Positions 1 to 12,897 of a DNA stretch of 64,000 nt are shown here, piece after piece (position 1 is the first letter of the stretch; each line of letters begins with the position of its first letter). The notes beneath the pieces are model-generated. The model had not been told where the DNA came from and searched no databases. It was given only the letters and a program-made list of their open reading frames with translations. Position numbers and translations under genes: made by a program. The DNA comes from Lasioglossum baleicum (taxonomy: Eukaryota > Arthropoda > Insecta > Hymenoptera > Halictidae), in NCBI RefSeq assembly GCF_051020765.1, contig NW_027469307.1, forward strand, positions 1-64,000, in the 5' to 3' direction.

Positions 1-245
1 GCATAACGCATAACGCATAACGCATAACGCATAACGCATAACGCATAACGCATAACGCATAACGCATAACGCATAACGCATAACGCATAACGCATAACGC
101 ATAACGCATAACGCATAACGCATAACGCATAACGCATAACGCATAACGCATAACCCATAACCCATAACGCATAACGCATAACGCATAACGCATAACGCAT
201 AACGCATAACGCATAACGCATAACGCATAACGCATAACGCATAAC

Positions 246-399
246 GCTTAACGCATAACGCATTACGCATAACGCATAACGCATAATGCATAACGCATAA
301 CGCTTAACGCATAGCTCATAACGCATAACGCATAACGCTTAACGCATAACGCATAACGGATAACGCATAACGGATAACGCATAACGCATAACACATAAC
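246..399. repeat. Cassette A (22-unit variant block), first copy
   Basis: This is the first copy of a rigid 154-bp block of 22 units. In order it carries gcttaac (246), gcattac, gcataat, gcttaac, gcatagc followed directly by tcataac (309-322), gcttaac, ggataac, ggataac and acataac (393). The start-to-start distance from the first gcttaac to acataac is 147 bp. It follows a ccataac-ccataac pair (155-168) and a run of canonical units. The same order and spacing recur at 5846, 6399, 14566 and 63559 among others, while the canonical runs between blocks differ in length. Confidence 0.85.
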
Positions 400-3300
400 G
401 CATAACGCATAACGCATAACGCATAACGCATAACGCATAACGCATAACGCATAACGCATAACGCATAACGCATAACGCATAACGCATAACGCATAACGCA
501 TAACGCATTACGCATAACGCATAACGCATAATGCATAACGCATAACGCTTAACGCATAACGCATAACGCTTAACGCATAACGCATAACGGATAACGCATA
601 ACGGATAACGCATAACGCATAACACATAACGCATAACGCATAACGCATAACGCATAACGCATAACGCATAACGCATAACGCATAACGCATAACGCATAAC
701 GCATAACGCATAACGCTTAACGCATAACGCATAACGGATAACGCATAACGGATAACGCATAACGCATAACACATAACGCATAACGCATAACGCATAACGC
801 ATAACGCATAACGCATAACGCATAACGCATAACGCATAACGCATAACGCATAACGCATAACGCATAACGCATAACGCATAACGCATAACGCATAACGCAT
901 AACGCATAACGCATAACGCATAACGCATAACGCATAACGCATAACGCATAACGCATAACGCATAACCCATAACCCATAACGCATAACGCATAACGCATAA
1001 CGCATAACGCATAACGCATAACGCATAACGCATAACGCATAACGCTTAACGCATAACGCATTACGCATAACGCATAACGCATAATGCATAACGCATAACG
1101 CTTAACGCATAGCTCATAACGCATAACGCATAACGCTTAACGCATAACGCATAACGCATAACGGATAACGCATAACGGATAACGCATAACGCATAACGCA
1201 TAACGCATAACGCATAACGCATAACGCATAACGCATAACGCATAACGCATAACGCATAACGCATAACGCATAACGCATAACGCATAACGCATAACGGATA
1301 ACGCATAACGCTTAACGCATAGCTCATAACGCATAACGCATAACACATAACGCATAACGCATAACGCATAACGCTTAACGCATAACGCCTAACGCGTAAC
1401 GCGTAACGCATAACGCATAACGCATAACGCATAACGCACAACGCATAACGCATAACGCATAACGCATAACGCATAACGCATAACGCATAACGCATAACGC
1501 ATAACGCATAACGCATAACGCATAACGCATAACGCATAACGCATAACGCATAACGCATAACGCATAACGGATAACGCATAACGCATAACGCATAACGGAT
1601 AACGCATAACGCATAACGCATCACGCATAACGCATAACGTATAACGCGTAACGCATAACGCATAACGAATAACGCATAACGCTTAACGCATAACGCATAA
1701 CGCATAACGGATAACGCATAACGCATAACGCATAACGCATAACGCATAACGCATAACGCATAACGCATAACGCATAACGCATAACGCATAACGCATAACG
1801 CATAACGCATAACACATAACGCTTAACGCATAACGCATAACGCATAACGCATAACGCATAACGCATAACGCATAACGCATAACGCATAACGCATAACGCA
1901 TAACGCATAACGCATAACGCATAACGCATAACGCATAACGCATAACGCATAACGCATAACGCATAACGCATAACGCATAACGCATAACGCATAACGCATA
2001 ACGCATAACGCATAACCCATAACCCATAACGCATAACGCATAACGCATAACGCATAACGCATAACGCATAACGCATAACGCATAACGCATAACGCATAAC
2101 GCATAACGCATAACGCTTAACGCATAACGCATTACGCATAACGCATAACGCATAATGCATAACGCATAACGCTTAACGCATAGCTCATAACGCATAACGC
2201 ATAACGCTTAACGCATAACGCATAACGGATAACGCATAACGGATAACGCATAACGCATAACACATAACGCATAACGCATAACGCATAACGCATAACGCAT
2301 AACGCATAACGCATAACGCATAACGCATAACGCATAACGCATAACGCATAACGCATAACGCATAACGCATAACGCATAACGCATAACGCATAACGCATAA
2401 CGCATAACGCATAACGCATAACGCATAACGCATAACGCATAACCCATAACCCATAACGCATAACGCATAACGCATAACGCATAACGCATAACGCATAACG
2501 CATAACGCATAACGCATAACGCTTAACGCATAACGCATTACGCATAACGCATAACGCATAATGCATAACGCATAACGCTTAACGCATAGCTCATAACGCA
2601 TAACGCATAACGCTTAACGCATAACGCATAACGGATAACGCATAACGGATAACGCATAACGCATAACGCATAACGCATAACGCATAACGCATAACGCATA
2701 ACGCATAACGCATAACGCATAACGCATAACGCATAACGCATAACGCATAACGCATAACGCATAACGCATAACGCATAACGCATAACGCATAACGCATAAC
2801 GCATAACGCATAACGCATAACGCATAACGCATAACGCATAACGGATAACGCATAACGCTTAACGCATAGCTCATAACGCATAACGCATAACACATAACGC
2901 ATAACGCATAACGCATAACGCTTAACGCATAACGCCTAACGCGTAACGCGTAACGCATAACGCATAACGCATAACGCATAACGCACAACGCATAACGCAT
3001 AACGCATAACGCATAACGCATAACGCATAACGCATAACGCATAACGCATAACGCATAACGCATAACGCATAACGCATAACGCATAACGCATAACGCATAA
3101 CGCATAACGCATAACGCATAACGCATAACGCATAACGCATAACGCATAACGCATAACGCATAACGCATAACGCATAACGCATAACGCATAACGCATAACG
3201 CATAACGCATAACGCATAACGCATAACGCATAACGCATAACGCATAACGCATAACGCATAACGTATAACGCGTAACGCATAACGCATAACGAATAACGCA

Positions 3301-6300
3301 TAACGCTTAACGCATAACGCATAACGCATAACGGATAACGCATAACGCATAACGCATAACGCATAACGCATAACGCATAACGCATAACGCATAACGCATA
3401 ACACATAACGCTTAACGCATAACGCATAACGCATAACGCATAACGCATAACGGATAACGCATAACGCATAACGCATAACGGATAACGGATAACGCATAAC
3501 GCATAACGCATAACGCATAACGCATAACGCATAACGCATAACGCATAATGCATAACGCATAACGCATAACGCATAACGCATAACGCATAACGCATAACGC
3601 ATAACGCATAACGCATAACGCATAACGCATAACGCATAACGCATAACGCATAACGCATAACGCATAACGCATAACGCATAACGCATAACGCATAACGCAT
3701 AACGCATAACGCATAACGCATAACGCATAACGCATAACGCATAACGCATAACGCATAACGCATAACGCATAACGCATAACGCATAACGCATAACGCATAA
3801 CGCATAACGCATAACGCATAACGCATAACGCATAACGCATAACGCATAACGCATAACGCATAACGCATAACCCATAACCCATAACGCATAACGCATAACG
3901 CATAACGCATAACGCATAACGCATAACGCATAACGCATAACGCATAACGCATAACGCATAACGCTTAACGCATAACGCATTACGCATAACGCATAACGCA
4001 TAACGCATAACGCATAACGCTTAACGCATAGCTCATAACGCATAACGCATAACGCTTAACGCATAACGCATAACGGATAACGCATAACGGATAACGCATA
4101 ACGCATAACACATAACGCATAACGCATAACGCATAACGCATAACGCATAACGCATAACGCATAACGCATAACGCATAACGCATAACGCATAACGCATAAC
4201 GCATAACGCATAACGCATAACGCATAACGCATAACGCATAACGCATAACGCATAACGCATAACGCATAACGCATAACGCATAACGCATAACGCATAACGC
4301 ATAACGCATAACGCATAACCCATAACCCATAACGCATAACGCATAACGCATAACGCATAACGCATAACGCATAACGCATAACGCATAACGCATAACGCAT
4401 AACGCTTAACGCATAACGCATTACGCATAACGCATAACGCATAATGCATAACGCATAACGCTTAACGCATAGCTCATAACGCATAACGCATAACGCTTAA
4501 CGCATAACGCATAACGGATAACGCATAACGGATAACGCATAACGCATAACGCATAACGCATAACGCATAACGCATAACGCATAACGCATAACGCATAACG
4601 ATTAACGCATAACGCATAACGCATAACGCATAACGCATAACGCATAACGCATAACGCATAACGCATAACGCATAACGCATAACGCATAACGCATAACGCA
4701 TAACGCATAACGGATAACGCATAACGCTTAACGCATAGCTCATAACGCATAACGCATAACGCATAACGCATAACGCATAACGCATAACGCTTAACGCATA
4801 ACGCCTAACGCATAACGCATAACGCATAACGCATAACGCATAACGCATAACGCATAACGCATAACGCATAACGCATAACGCATAACGCATAACGCATAAC
4901 GCATAACGCATAACGCATAACGCATAACGCATAACGCATAACGCATAACGCATAACGCATAACGCATAACGCATAACGCTTAACGCATAACGCCTAACGC
5001 GTAACGCGTAACGCATAACGCATAACGCATAATGCATAACGCACAACGCATAACGCATAACGCATAACGCATAACGCATAACGCATAACGCATAACGCAT
5101 AACGCATAACGCATAACGCATAACGCATAACGCATAACGCATAACGCATAACGCATAACGCATAACGCATAACGCATAACGCATAACGCATAACGCATAA
5201 CGCATAACGCATAACGCATAACGCATAACGCATAACGCATAACGCATAACGCATAACGCATAACGCATAACGCATAACGCATAACGCATAACGCATAACG
5301 CATAACGCATAACGCATAACGTATAACGCGTAACGCATAACGCATAACGAATAACGCATAACGCTTAACGCATAACGCATAACGCATAACGGATAACGCA
5401 TAACGCATAACGCATAACGCATAACGCATAACGCATAACGCATAACGCATAACGCATAACACATAACGCATAACGCATAACGCATAACGCATAACGCATA
5501 ACGCATTACGCATAACGCATAACGCATAACGCATAACGCATAACGCATAACGCATAACGCATAACGCATAACGCATAACGCATAACGCATAACGCATAAC
5601 GCATAACGCATAACGCATAACGCATAACGCATAACGCATAACGCATAACGCATAACGCATAACGCATAACGCATAACGCATAACGCATAACGCATAACGC
5701 ATAACGCATAACGCATAACGCATAACGCATAACGCATAACGCATAACGCATAACGCATAACCCATAACCCATAACGCATAACGCATAACGCATAACGCAT
5801 AACGCATAACGCATAACGCATAACGCATAACGCATAACGCATAACGCTTAACGCATAACGCATTACGCATAACGCATAACGCATAATGCATAACGCATAA
5901 CGCTTAACGCATAGCTCATAACGCATAACGCATAACGCTTAACGCATAACGCATAACGGATAACGCATAACGGATAACGCATAACGCATAACACATAACG
6001 CATAACGCATAACGCATAACGCATAACGCATAACGCATAACGCATAACGCATAACGCATAACGCATAACGCATAACGCATAACGCATAACGCATAACGCA
6101 TAACGCATAACGCATAACGCATAACGCATAACGCATAACGCATAACGCATAACGCATAACGCATAACGCATAACGCATAACGCATAACGCATAACGCATA
6201 ACGCATAACGCATAACGCATAACGCATAACGCATAACGCATAACGCATAACGCATAACGCATAACGCATAACGCATAACGCATAACGCATAACGCATAAC

Positions 6301-6307
6301 GCATAAC

Positions 6308-6552
6308 CCATAACCCATAACGCATAACGCATAACGCATAACGCATAACGCATAACGCATAACGCATAACGCATAACGCATAACGCATAACGCATAACGC
6401 TTAACGCATAACGCATTACGCATAACGCATAACGCATAATGCATAACGCATAACGCTTAACGCATAGCTCATAACGCATAACGCATAACGCTTAACGCAT
6501 AACGCATAACGGATAACGCATAACGGATAACGCATAACGCATAACACATAAC
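6308..6552. repeat. ccataac pair plus Cassette A, clear exemplar
   Basis: This is a well-formed higher-order unit of 35 heptamers. It has ccataac-ccataac at 6308, eleven canonical units, then gcttaac 6399, gcattac 6413, gcataat 6434, gcttaac 6455, gcatagc-tcataac 6462-6475, gcttaac 6490, ggataac 6511 and 6525, and acataac 6546. The neighbouring copies starting at 5762 and 6805 have the same variant order, but one fewer canonical unit between the ccataac pair and gcatagc (147 instead of 154 bp). Confidence 0.85.
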
Positions 6553-8239
6553 GCATAACGCATAACGCATAACGCATAACGCATAACGCATAACGCATAA
6601 CGCATAACGCATAACGCATAACGCATAACGCATAACGCATAACGCATAACGCATAACGCATAACGCATAACGCATAACGCATAACGCATAACGCATAACG
6701 CATAACGCATAACGCATAACGCATAACGCATAACGCATAACGCATAACGCATAACGCATAACGCATAACGCATAACGCATAACGCATAACGCATAACGCA
6801 TAACCCATAACCCATAACGCATAACGCATAACGCATAACGCATAACGCATAACGCATAACGCATAACGCATAACGCATAACGCATAACGCTTAACGCATA
6901 ACGCATTACGCATAACGCATAACGCATAATGCATAACGCATAACGCTTAACGCATAGCTCATAACGCATAACGCATAACGCTTAACGCATAACGCATAAC
7001 GGATAACGCATAACGGATAACGCATAACGCATAACGCATAACGCATAACGCATAACGCATAACGCATAACGCATAACGCATAACGCATAACGCATAACGC
7101 ATAACGCATAACGCATAACGCATAACGCATAACGCATAACGCATAACGCATAACGCATAACGCATAACGCATAACGCATAACGCATAACGCATAACGCAT
7201 AACGCATAACGCATAACGCATAACGCATAACGCATAACGCATAACGGATAACGCATAACGCTTAACGCATAGCTCATAACGCATAACGCATAACACATAA
7301 CGCATAACGCATAACGCATAACGCTTAACGCATAACGCCTAACGCATAACGCATAACGCATAACGCATAACGCATAACGCATAACGCATAACGCATAACG
7401 CATAACGCATAACGCATAACGCATAACGCATAACGCATAACGCATAACGCATAACGCATAACGCATAACGCATAACGCATAACGCATAACGCATAACGCA
7501 TAACGCATAACGCATAACGCATAACGCATAACGCATAACGCATAACGCATAACGCATAACGCATAACGCATAACGCATAACGCATAACGCATAACGCATA
7601 ACGCATAACGCATAACGCATAACGCATAACGCATAACGCATAACGCATAACACATATCGCATAACGCTTAACGCATAACGCATAACGCATAACGCATAAC
7701 GCATAACGCATGACGCATAACGCATAACGCATAACGCATAACGCATAACGCATAACGCATAACGCATAACCCATAACCCATAACGCATAACGCATAACGC
7801 ATAACGCATAACGCATAACGCATAACGCATAACGCATAACGCATAACGCATAACGCATAACGCATAACGCATAACGCATAACGCATAACGCATAACACAT
7901 ATCGCATAACGCTTAACGCATAACGCATAACGCATAACGCATAACGCATAACGGATAACGCATAATGCATAACGCATAACGGATAACGCATAACGCATAA
8001 CGCATCACGCATAACGCATAACGTATAACGCGTAACACATAACGCATAACGAATAACGCATAACGCTTAACGCATAACGCATAACGCATAACGGATAACG
8101 CATAACGCATAACGCATAACGCATAACGCATAACGCATAACGCATAACGCATAACGCATAACGCATAACGCATAACGCATAACACATAACGCATAACGCA
8201 TAACGCATAACGCATAACGCATAACGCATAACGCATAAC

Positions 8240-8330
8240 GCCTAACGCATAACGCGTAACGCATAACGCATAACGCATAACGCATAATGCATAACGCACA
8301 ACGCATAACGCATAACGCATAACACATATC
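8240..8330. repeat. Cassette C (gcctaac to acatatc variant block), exemplar
   Basis: This is a second recurring block: gcctaac 8240, gcataac, gcgtaac, canonical units, gcataat, gcataac, gcacaac, three canonical units, acatatc 8324. Start-to-start length is 84 bp here and in the copy at 10116-10206 beside the retrotransposon; some copies have one canonical unit fewer. It is usually followed by three canonical units and gcttaac. Dozens of copies lie between about 24.5 and 61 kb, where the block becomes the main motif of the array. Confidence 0.8.
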
Positions 8331-10115
8331 GCATAACGCATAACGCATAACGCTTAACGCATAACGCATAACGCATAACGCATAACGGATAACGCATAAC
8401 CCATAACGCATAACGGATAACGGATAACGCATAACGCATAACGCATAACGCATAACGCATAACGCATAACGCATAACGCATAACGCATAACGCATAACGC
8501 ATAACGCATAACGCATAACGCATAACGCATAACGCATAACGCATAACGCATAACGCATAACGCATAACGCATAACGCATAACGCATATCGCATAACGCAT
8601 AACGCATAACGCATAACGCATAACGCATAACGCATAACGCATAACGCATAACGCATAACGCATAACGCATAACGCATAGCTCATAACGCATAACGCAGAA
8701 CGCTTAACGCATAACGCATAACGGATAACGCATAACGCATAACGCATAACGCATAACGCATAACGCATAACGCATAACGCATAACGCATAACGCATAACG
8801 CATAACGCATAACGCATATCGCATAACGCATAACGCATAACGCATAACGCATAACGCATAACGCATGACGCATAACGCATAACGCATAACGCATAACGCA
8901 TAACGCATAACGCATAACCCATAACCCATAACGCATAACGCATAACGCATAACGCATAACGCATAACGCATAACGCATAACGCATAACGCATAACGCATA
9001 ACGCATAACGCATAACGCATAACGCATAACGCTTAACGCATAACGCATTACGCATAACGCATAACGCATAATGCATAACGCATAACGCTTAACGCATAGC
9101 TCATAACGCATAACGCATAACGCTTAACGCATAACGCATAACGGATAACGCATAACGGATAACGCATAACGCATAACACATAACGCATAACGCATAACGC
9201 ATAACGCATAACGCATAACGCATAACGCATAACGCATAACGCATAACGCATAACGCATAACGCATAACGCATAACGCATAACGCATAACGCATAACGCAT
9301 AACGCATAACGCATAACGCATAACGCATAACGCATAACGCATAACGCATAACGCATAACGCATAACGCATAACACATAACGCATAACGCATAACGCATAA
9401 CGCTTAACGCATAACGCCTAACGCATAACGCGTAACGCATAACGCATAACGCATAATGCATAACGCACAACGCATAACGCATAACGCATAACACATATCG
9501 CATAACGCATAACGCATAACGCTTAACGCATAACGCATAACGCATAACGCATAACGCATAACGCATAACGCATAACGGATAACGCATAACGCTTAACGCA
9601 TAACGCATAACGCATAACGCATAACGCATAACGGATAACGCATAACGCATAACGCATAACGGATAGCGCATAACGCATAACGCATAACGCATAACGCATA
9701 ACGCATAACGCATAACGCATAACGCATAACGCATAACGCATAACGCATAACGCATAACGCATAACACATATCGCATAACGCATAACGCATAACGCTTAAC
9801 GCATAACGCATAACGCATAACGCATAACGCATAACGCATAACGGATAACGCATAACGCATAACGCATAACGGATAACGCATAACGCATAACGCATCACGC
9901 ATAACGCATAACGTATAACGCGTAACGCATAACGCATAACGAATAACGCATAACGCTTAACGCATAACGCATAACGCATAACGGATAACGCATAACGCAT
10001 AACGCATAACGCATAACGCATAACGCATAACGCATAACGCATAACGCATAACGCATAACACATAACGCATAACGCATAACGCATAACGCATAACGCATAA
10101 CGCTTAACGCATAAC

Positions 10116-10213
10116 GCCTAACGCATAACGCGTAACGCATAACGCATAACGCATAACGCATAATGCATAACGCACAACGCATAACGCATAACGCATAACA
10201 CATATCGCATAAC
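10116..10213. repeat. Cassette C copy interrupted by the retrotransposon
   Basis: The block runs gcctaac 10116 to acatatc 10200-10206, followed by one canonical unit (10207-10213), where the retrotransposon begins. In uninterrupted copies acatatc is typically followed by three canonical units and then gcttaac. On the far side of the element the array resumes with (a)cataac at 13775/13776, gcataac 13782 and gcttaac 13789. The two flanks together rebuild the usual order. Confidence 0.8.
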
Positions 10214-12897
10214 GGAGAGGCTGGTGTTTACACCAGCTGGCCAAGGTGGAGGAGCAGCGGTATCCTCGTGGCTCTCGCATAGTACTACGAGACATCTATA
10301 TGGACGATGTTCTTGCCGGAGCTGACTCACTTCCTGAGGCAAGGCGACAACAAACGGAACTTCGAGAGCTTCTCATGGCGGGCGGATTCCCACTTCGCAA
10401 GTGGGCCTCCAACTCAAGGGGTCTGTTAGACGGACTCTCCAGCGACGAGCGGAAGGGAATCGTTGAATGGGATTCTCTAACCCATCACAGCGTCCTCGGC
10501 ATAAAATGGCTACCTTCCGCTGACTGTTTTCAGGTTACCGCTGTGACTTCTCTAAAAAACGCAGGGTTCACTAAACGCTCTGTGCTCAGCGGAACAGCCC
10601 AGCTGTTCGACCCTCTCGGATGGCTGGCTCCAGTCACCATCGTCGCCAAGGTCCTAATGCAGTCGTTGTGGCTCCTAAAGGTCGACTGGGATACACCGTT
10701 GCCAGAAAAGGAGGAGGTGATGTGGCAGCAGTTCCAGCATCAACTCCCTGCACTGCAGACTATTCGAGTCCCGCGATGGCTCGGAACCAATTCTGCCACG
10801 CAGCCTCTCGAAATCCATGGGTTCGCTGATGCATCCGAGCGAGCCTACGCAGCCGTGGTGTATTCCCGGACCATTAACGCTCAAGGAGTCGTGACAGTCT
10901 CCATGATTGTCGCCAAATCCAAGGTGGCTCCCTTGAAGCGGGTGTCTCTGCCCAGATTGGAGCTCTGCGCAGCTTTCCTGCTAGCCAGGCTCGTCGAGCA
11001 CGTCACTAAGGCGCTCGATTGGCAAGAGGTCGATCTACACCTCTGGTCGGACTCATCCGTGGCACTCAGCTGGATCCGGGGGCATCCTTCTCGCTGGCCG
11101 ACTTACGTGGCGAATAGGGTGGCTGAAATCCAGAGGATGCTGCCGCTAGCCCAGTGGCACCACGTGAGGAGCGCTGAAAATCCAGCTGATTGCGCTTCTC
11201 GAGGCCTGTCTCCCGCTGAGCTTCCCAGGTTCCAACTGTGGTGGCGAGGACCCGAGTGGCTCTCCTCACCAGATCCTCTCCCCGCTGTACCTGCCGAGGA
11301 GACAACCCACGAGGACGAGGAACTGAAGGCACATCACGTGACCACCCAGCGGGAGAAAACATCCGGCACGTTAATCGAGCGCTTCTCGAATCTAACGCGC
11401 CTGTTTCGAGTCCTGGCCTGGTGTCGTCGCTGGGCCCCTAGAAATCGAAAACCAGAATCAGTTATCACTGCTACCGAAATGCAGGAAGTCAAATTGATTC
11501 TCCTGCGCTTGGAGCAGTCCGCTTCATTCTCCGAAGACATCGCCACTCTCCGCAGGAATCAACCCGTGGCAGCTAAAAGCAGATTGGCCAAACTCTGCCC
11601 ATTCCTGGATAAGGACGGAGTCTTAAGAGTCGGAGGCCGCCTACAAGCTGCCAACCTTGCGTACGACCTGACGCATCCAGCTATTCTCCCTGACGAATCC
11701 CCTCTGGCTAAGTTGTGGGTCGACGCTTCTCACAAACGATGCCTGCACGGGGGGACACAGCTTACCCTGGCGACGCTACGCCAGGAGTGCTGGATTCTCA
11801 GAGGTCGCCCAATGGTAAAACACTGTATCCACCAATGCACCGTTTGTATTCGCTGGAAAGGGCAAACTGCCCAGCCAAAAATGGGAAACCTCCCACCAGC
11901 AAGAATAACACCGTGTCGTCCCTTTTTCAGATCTGGTGTCGATTATGCAGGACCAATACACCTTCGGTCTGGTCGGGGTCGTGGTCAGCTCACAGTTAAA
12001 GGATACATCGCCGTGTTCATCTGCCTTGTCACCAAGGCCGTGCACCTGGAGGCTGTGTCGGATGGATCGACCGAAACCTTCCTCGCTGCACTACGACGCT
12101 TTATCTCACGGCGAGGTCGCTGCCTAGAGCTGTACAGCGACTGCGGACGCAATTTCGTCGGCGCCAATCACGAGCTGCGCTCACTACTCCGAGAATCGAC
12201 ACAACAGGGAGGAGGTCCCTTCGCCGCAGCCTCCAGGGAAGGCATTTCCTGGAAATTCAACCCACCGTCTGCTCCACGCTTTGGAGGAATCTGGGAAGCG
12301 GCGGTGAAATCCGTTAAGCATCACCTCCGTCGGATCATCGGCGAGCAGCGATTGACCTTTGAGGAGCTGACCACGCTCCTGACTGGCATCGAGGCTTGTT
12401 TAAACTCTAGACCTTTACAGCCGTTGTCCGACGACCCTGAGGATCCAGCAGCGCTGACTCCGGGACATTTCCTGATCGGGGAACCGCTCATCGCTCTTCC
12501 AGAGCCCAGCCTCGAGGAGCTTCCCGTCTCACGGTTATCTCGATGGCAGTTGATCCAGCAACTTCAGCAGCACTTCTGGAAACGCTGGTCTCGGGAGTAT
12601 TTGAACACCTTGCAGACCAGAGGCAAGTGGCGTAAAACCAAAATTTCGATAAAGTCAGGATTTCTCTGCCTAGTTAAAAGTGAAATTCTACCTCCTACGC
12701 AATGGCCTCTCGCTCGGGTTGTTCACATACACCCTGGACCAGACGGCTCAGTTCGAGTTGCTACTGTCCGTACCGCAACTTCGCAATTTCTTCGTCCAGT
12801 ACACAAGCTGATTCCTTTGTTAGCCCCTGACGACGAAGAGACGAGTACGGGGAGGGAACACGAGGCTGGACTCTCGAGCGACTCTCCCGATCAGTAG
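10213..12897 (+). CDS. pol: BEL/Pao pol polyprotein, C-terminal part (RT end, RNase H, integrase)
   Basis: This is one uninterrupted frame ending in TAG at 12895-12897. It has no true start: the frame runs in from the truncated edge, with a stop in satellite at 10210. Residues are numbered from the GTG (Val) at 10246. RT catalytic motif YMDD is at 18-21 (DVLAG follows). The Pao/Peptidase_A17-type RNase H-like region is about 84-320, with likely metal-binding residues D195 (HGFADAS), E239 (LPRLELCAA), D269 (LWSDSS) and D315 (ENPADCASRG). The integrase zinc-binding region is about 470-540 (H496, H501, C531, C534). The integrase core has D566 (SGVDYAGP), D632 (YSDCGRNF) and E684 (GGIWEAA); the 51 residues between D632 and E684 are long compared with retroviral D,D35E and fit BEL/Pao as I know it. 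A DUF5641-like C-terminal domain follows at about 765-858. There is no frameshift or internal stop, suggesting recent insertion. Gag, protease and most of RT are absent, so the product would be non-functional as a polyprotein. Confidence 0.93.
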   Translation, partial: RRGWCLHQLAKVEEQRYPRGSRIVLRDIYMDDVLAGADSLPEARRQQTELRELLMAGGFPLRKWASNSRGLLDGLSSDERKGIVEWDSLTHHSVLGIKWLPSADCFQVTAVTSLKNAGFTKRSVLSGTAQLFDPLGWLAPVTIVAKVLMQSLWLLKVDWDTPLPEKEEVMWQQFQHQLPALQTIRVPRWLGTNSATQPLEIHGFADASERAYAAVVYSRTINAQGVVTVSMIVAKSKVAPLKRVSLPRLELCAAFLLARLVEHVTKALDWQEVDLHLWSDSSVALSWIRGHPSRWPTYVANRVAEIQRMLPLAQWHHVRSAENPADCASRGLSPAELPRFQLWWRGPEWLSSPDPLPAVPAEETTHEDEELKAHHVTTQREKTSGTLIERFSNLTRLFRVLAWCRRWAPRNRKPESVITATEMQEVKLILLRLEQSASFSEDIATLRRNQPVAAKSRLAKLCPFLDKDGVLRVGGRLQAANLAYDLTHPAILPDESPLAKLWVDASHKRCLHGGTQLTLATLRQECWILRGRPMVKHCIHQCTVCIRWKGQTAQPKMGNLPPARITPCRPFFRSGVDYAGPIHLRSGRGRGQLTVKGYIAVFICLVTKAVHLEAVSDGSTETFLAALRRFISRRGRCLELYSDCGRNFVGANHELRSLLRESTQQGGGPFAAASREGISWKFNPPSAPRFGGIWEAAVKSVKHHLRRIIGEQRLTFEELTTLLTGIEACLNSRPLQPLSDDPEDPAALTPGHFLIGEPLIALPEPSLEELPVSRLSRWQLIQQLQQHFWKRWSREYLNTLQTRGKWRKTKISIKSGFLCLVKSEILPPTQWPLARVVHIHPGPDGSVRVATVRTATSQFLRPVHKLIPLLAPDDEETSTGREHEAGLSSDSPDQ
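10220..10237. other. Perfect inverted repeat at the 5' truncation edge
   Basis: GCTGGTGT (10220-10227), a 2-base spacer TT, and ACACCAGC (10230-10237) form a perfect 8-bp-arm palindrome within about 7 bp of the satellite junction. The right arm is part of the conserved CLHQLA coding stretch of RT. The left arm encodes Gly-Trp, where BEL/Pao proteins usually have a residue such as Arg before the LxQLA motif. The left arm may therefore be junction filler and not original element sequence; that is an inference. Confidence 0.7.

Larger units (their letters stand above)
1..10213. repeat. 7-bp satellite array (GCATAAC)n, left arm
   Basis: The stretch is tandem GCATAAC from the first base to the edge of the retrotransposon. 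Unit starts stay at positions equal to 1 modulo 7: the paired ccataac variant units begin at 155, 967, 2017, 2444, 3872, 4320, 5762, 6308, 6805, 7771 and 8919, all multiples of 7 apart, so no net indel has survived in 10 kb. Most units are canonical; the rest carry single substitutions (gcttaac, gcattac, gcataat, ggataac, acataac, gcctaac, gcgtaac, gtataac, gaataac, gcatcac, gcatgac, gcatatc, gcacaac). The variants recur in fixed orders, which shows higher-order organisation. The + strand has TAA in every frame in turn; the - strand has no stop in any frame, so its long open frames are not genes. There is no other content in this stretch. Short-unit satellites of this kind are typical of pericentromeric heterochromatin; chromosomal position is an inference. 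Confidence 0.97.

Noticed and set aside
1..10213. CRISPR array or bacterial iteron cluster
   Set aside because: The repeats are 7 bp without spacers and extend over tens of kilobases. The only gene is a metazoan retrotransposon polyprotein.
10246..10248. GTG as a translation start for pol
   Set aside because: This is a eukaryotic element. The frame is open upstream to the truncation at 10213, and the codon is an internal valine of RT.
263..10342. Many long - strand open frames in the left array encoding MRYALCV repeats
   Set aside because: They arise from a 7-bp unit with no stop on that strand. All frames give the same peptide, many frames overlap, and there is no promoter, codon bias or non-repeat domain. 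Some run into the retrotransposon edge only because the frame happens to stay open.
10620..12167. Short open frames overlapping pol on both strands (for example 11066-11362 -, 11715-11999 +, 11985-12167 -)
   Set aside because: They are shadows of the pol frame with no recognisable domain.
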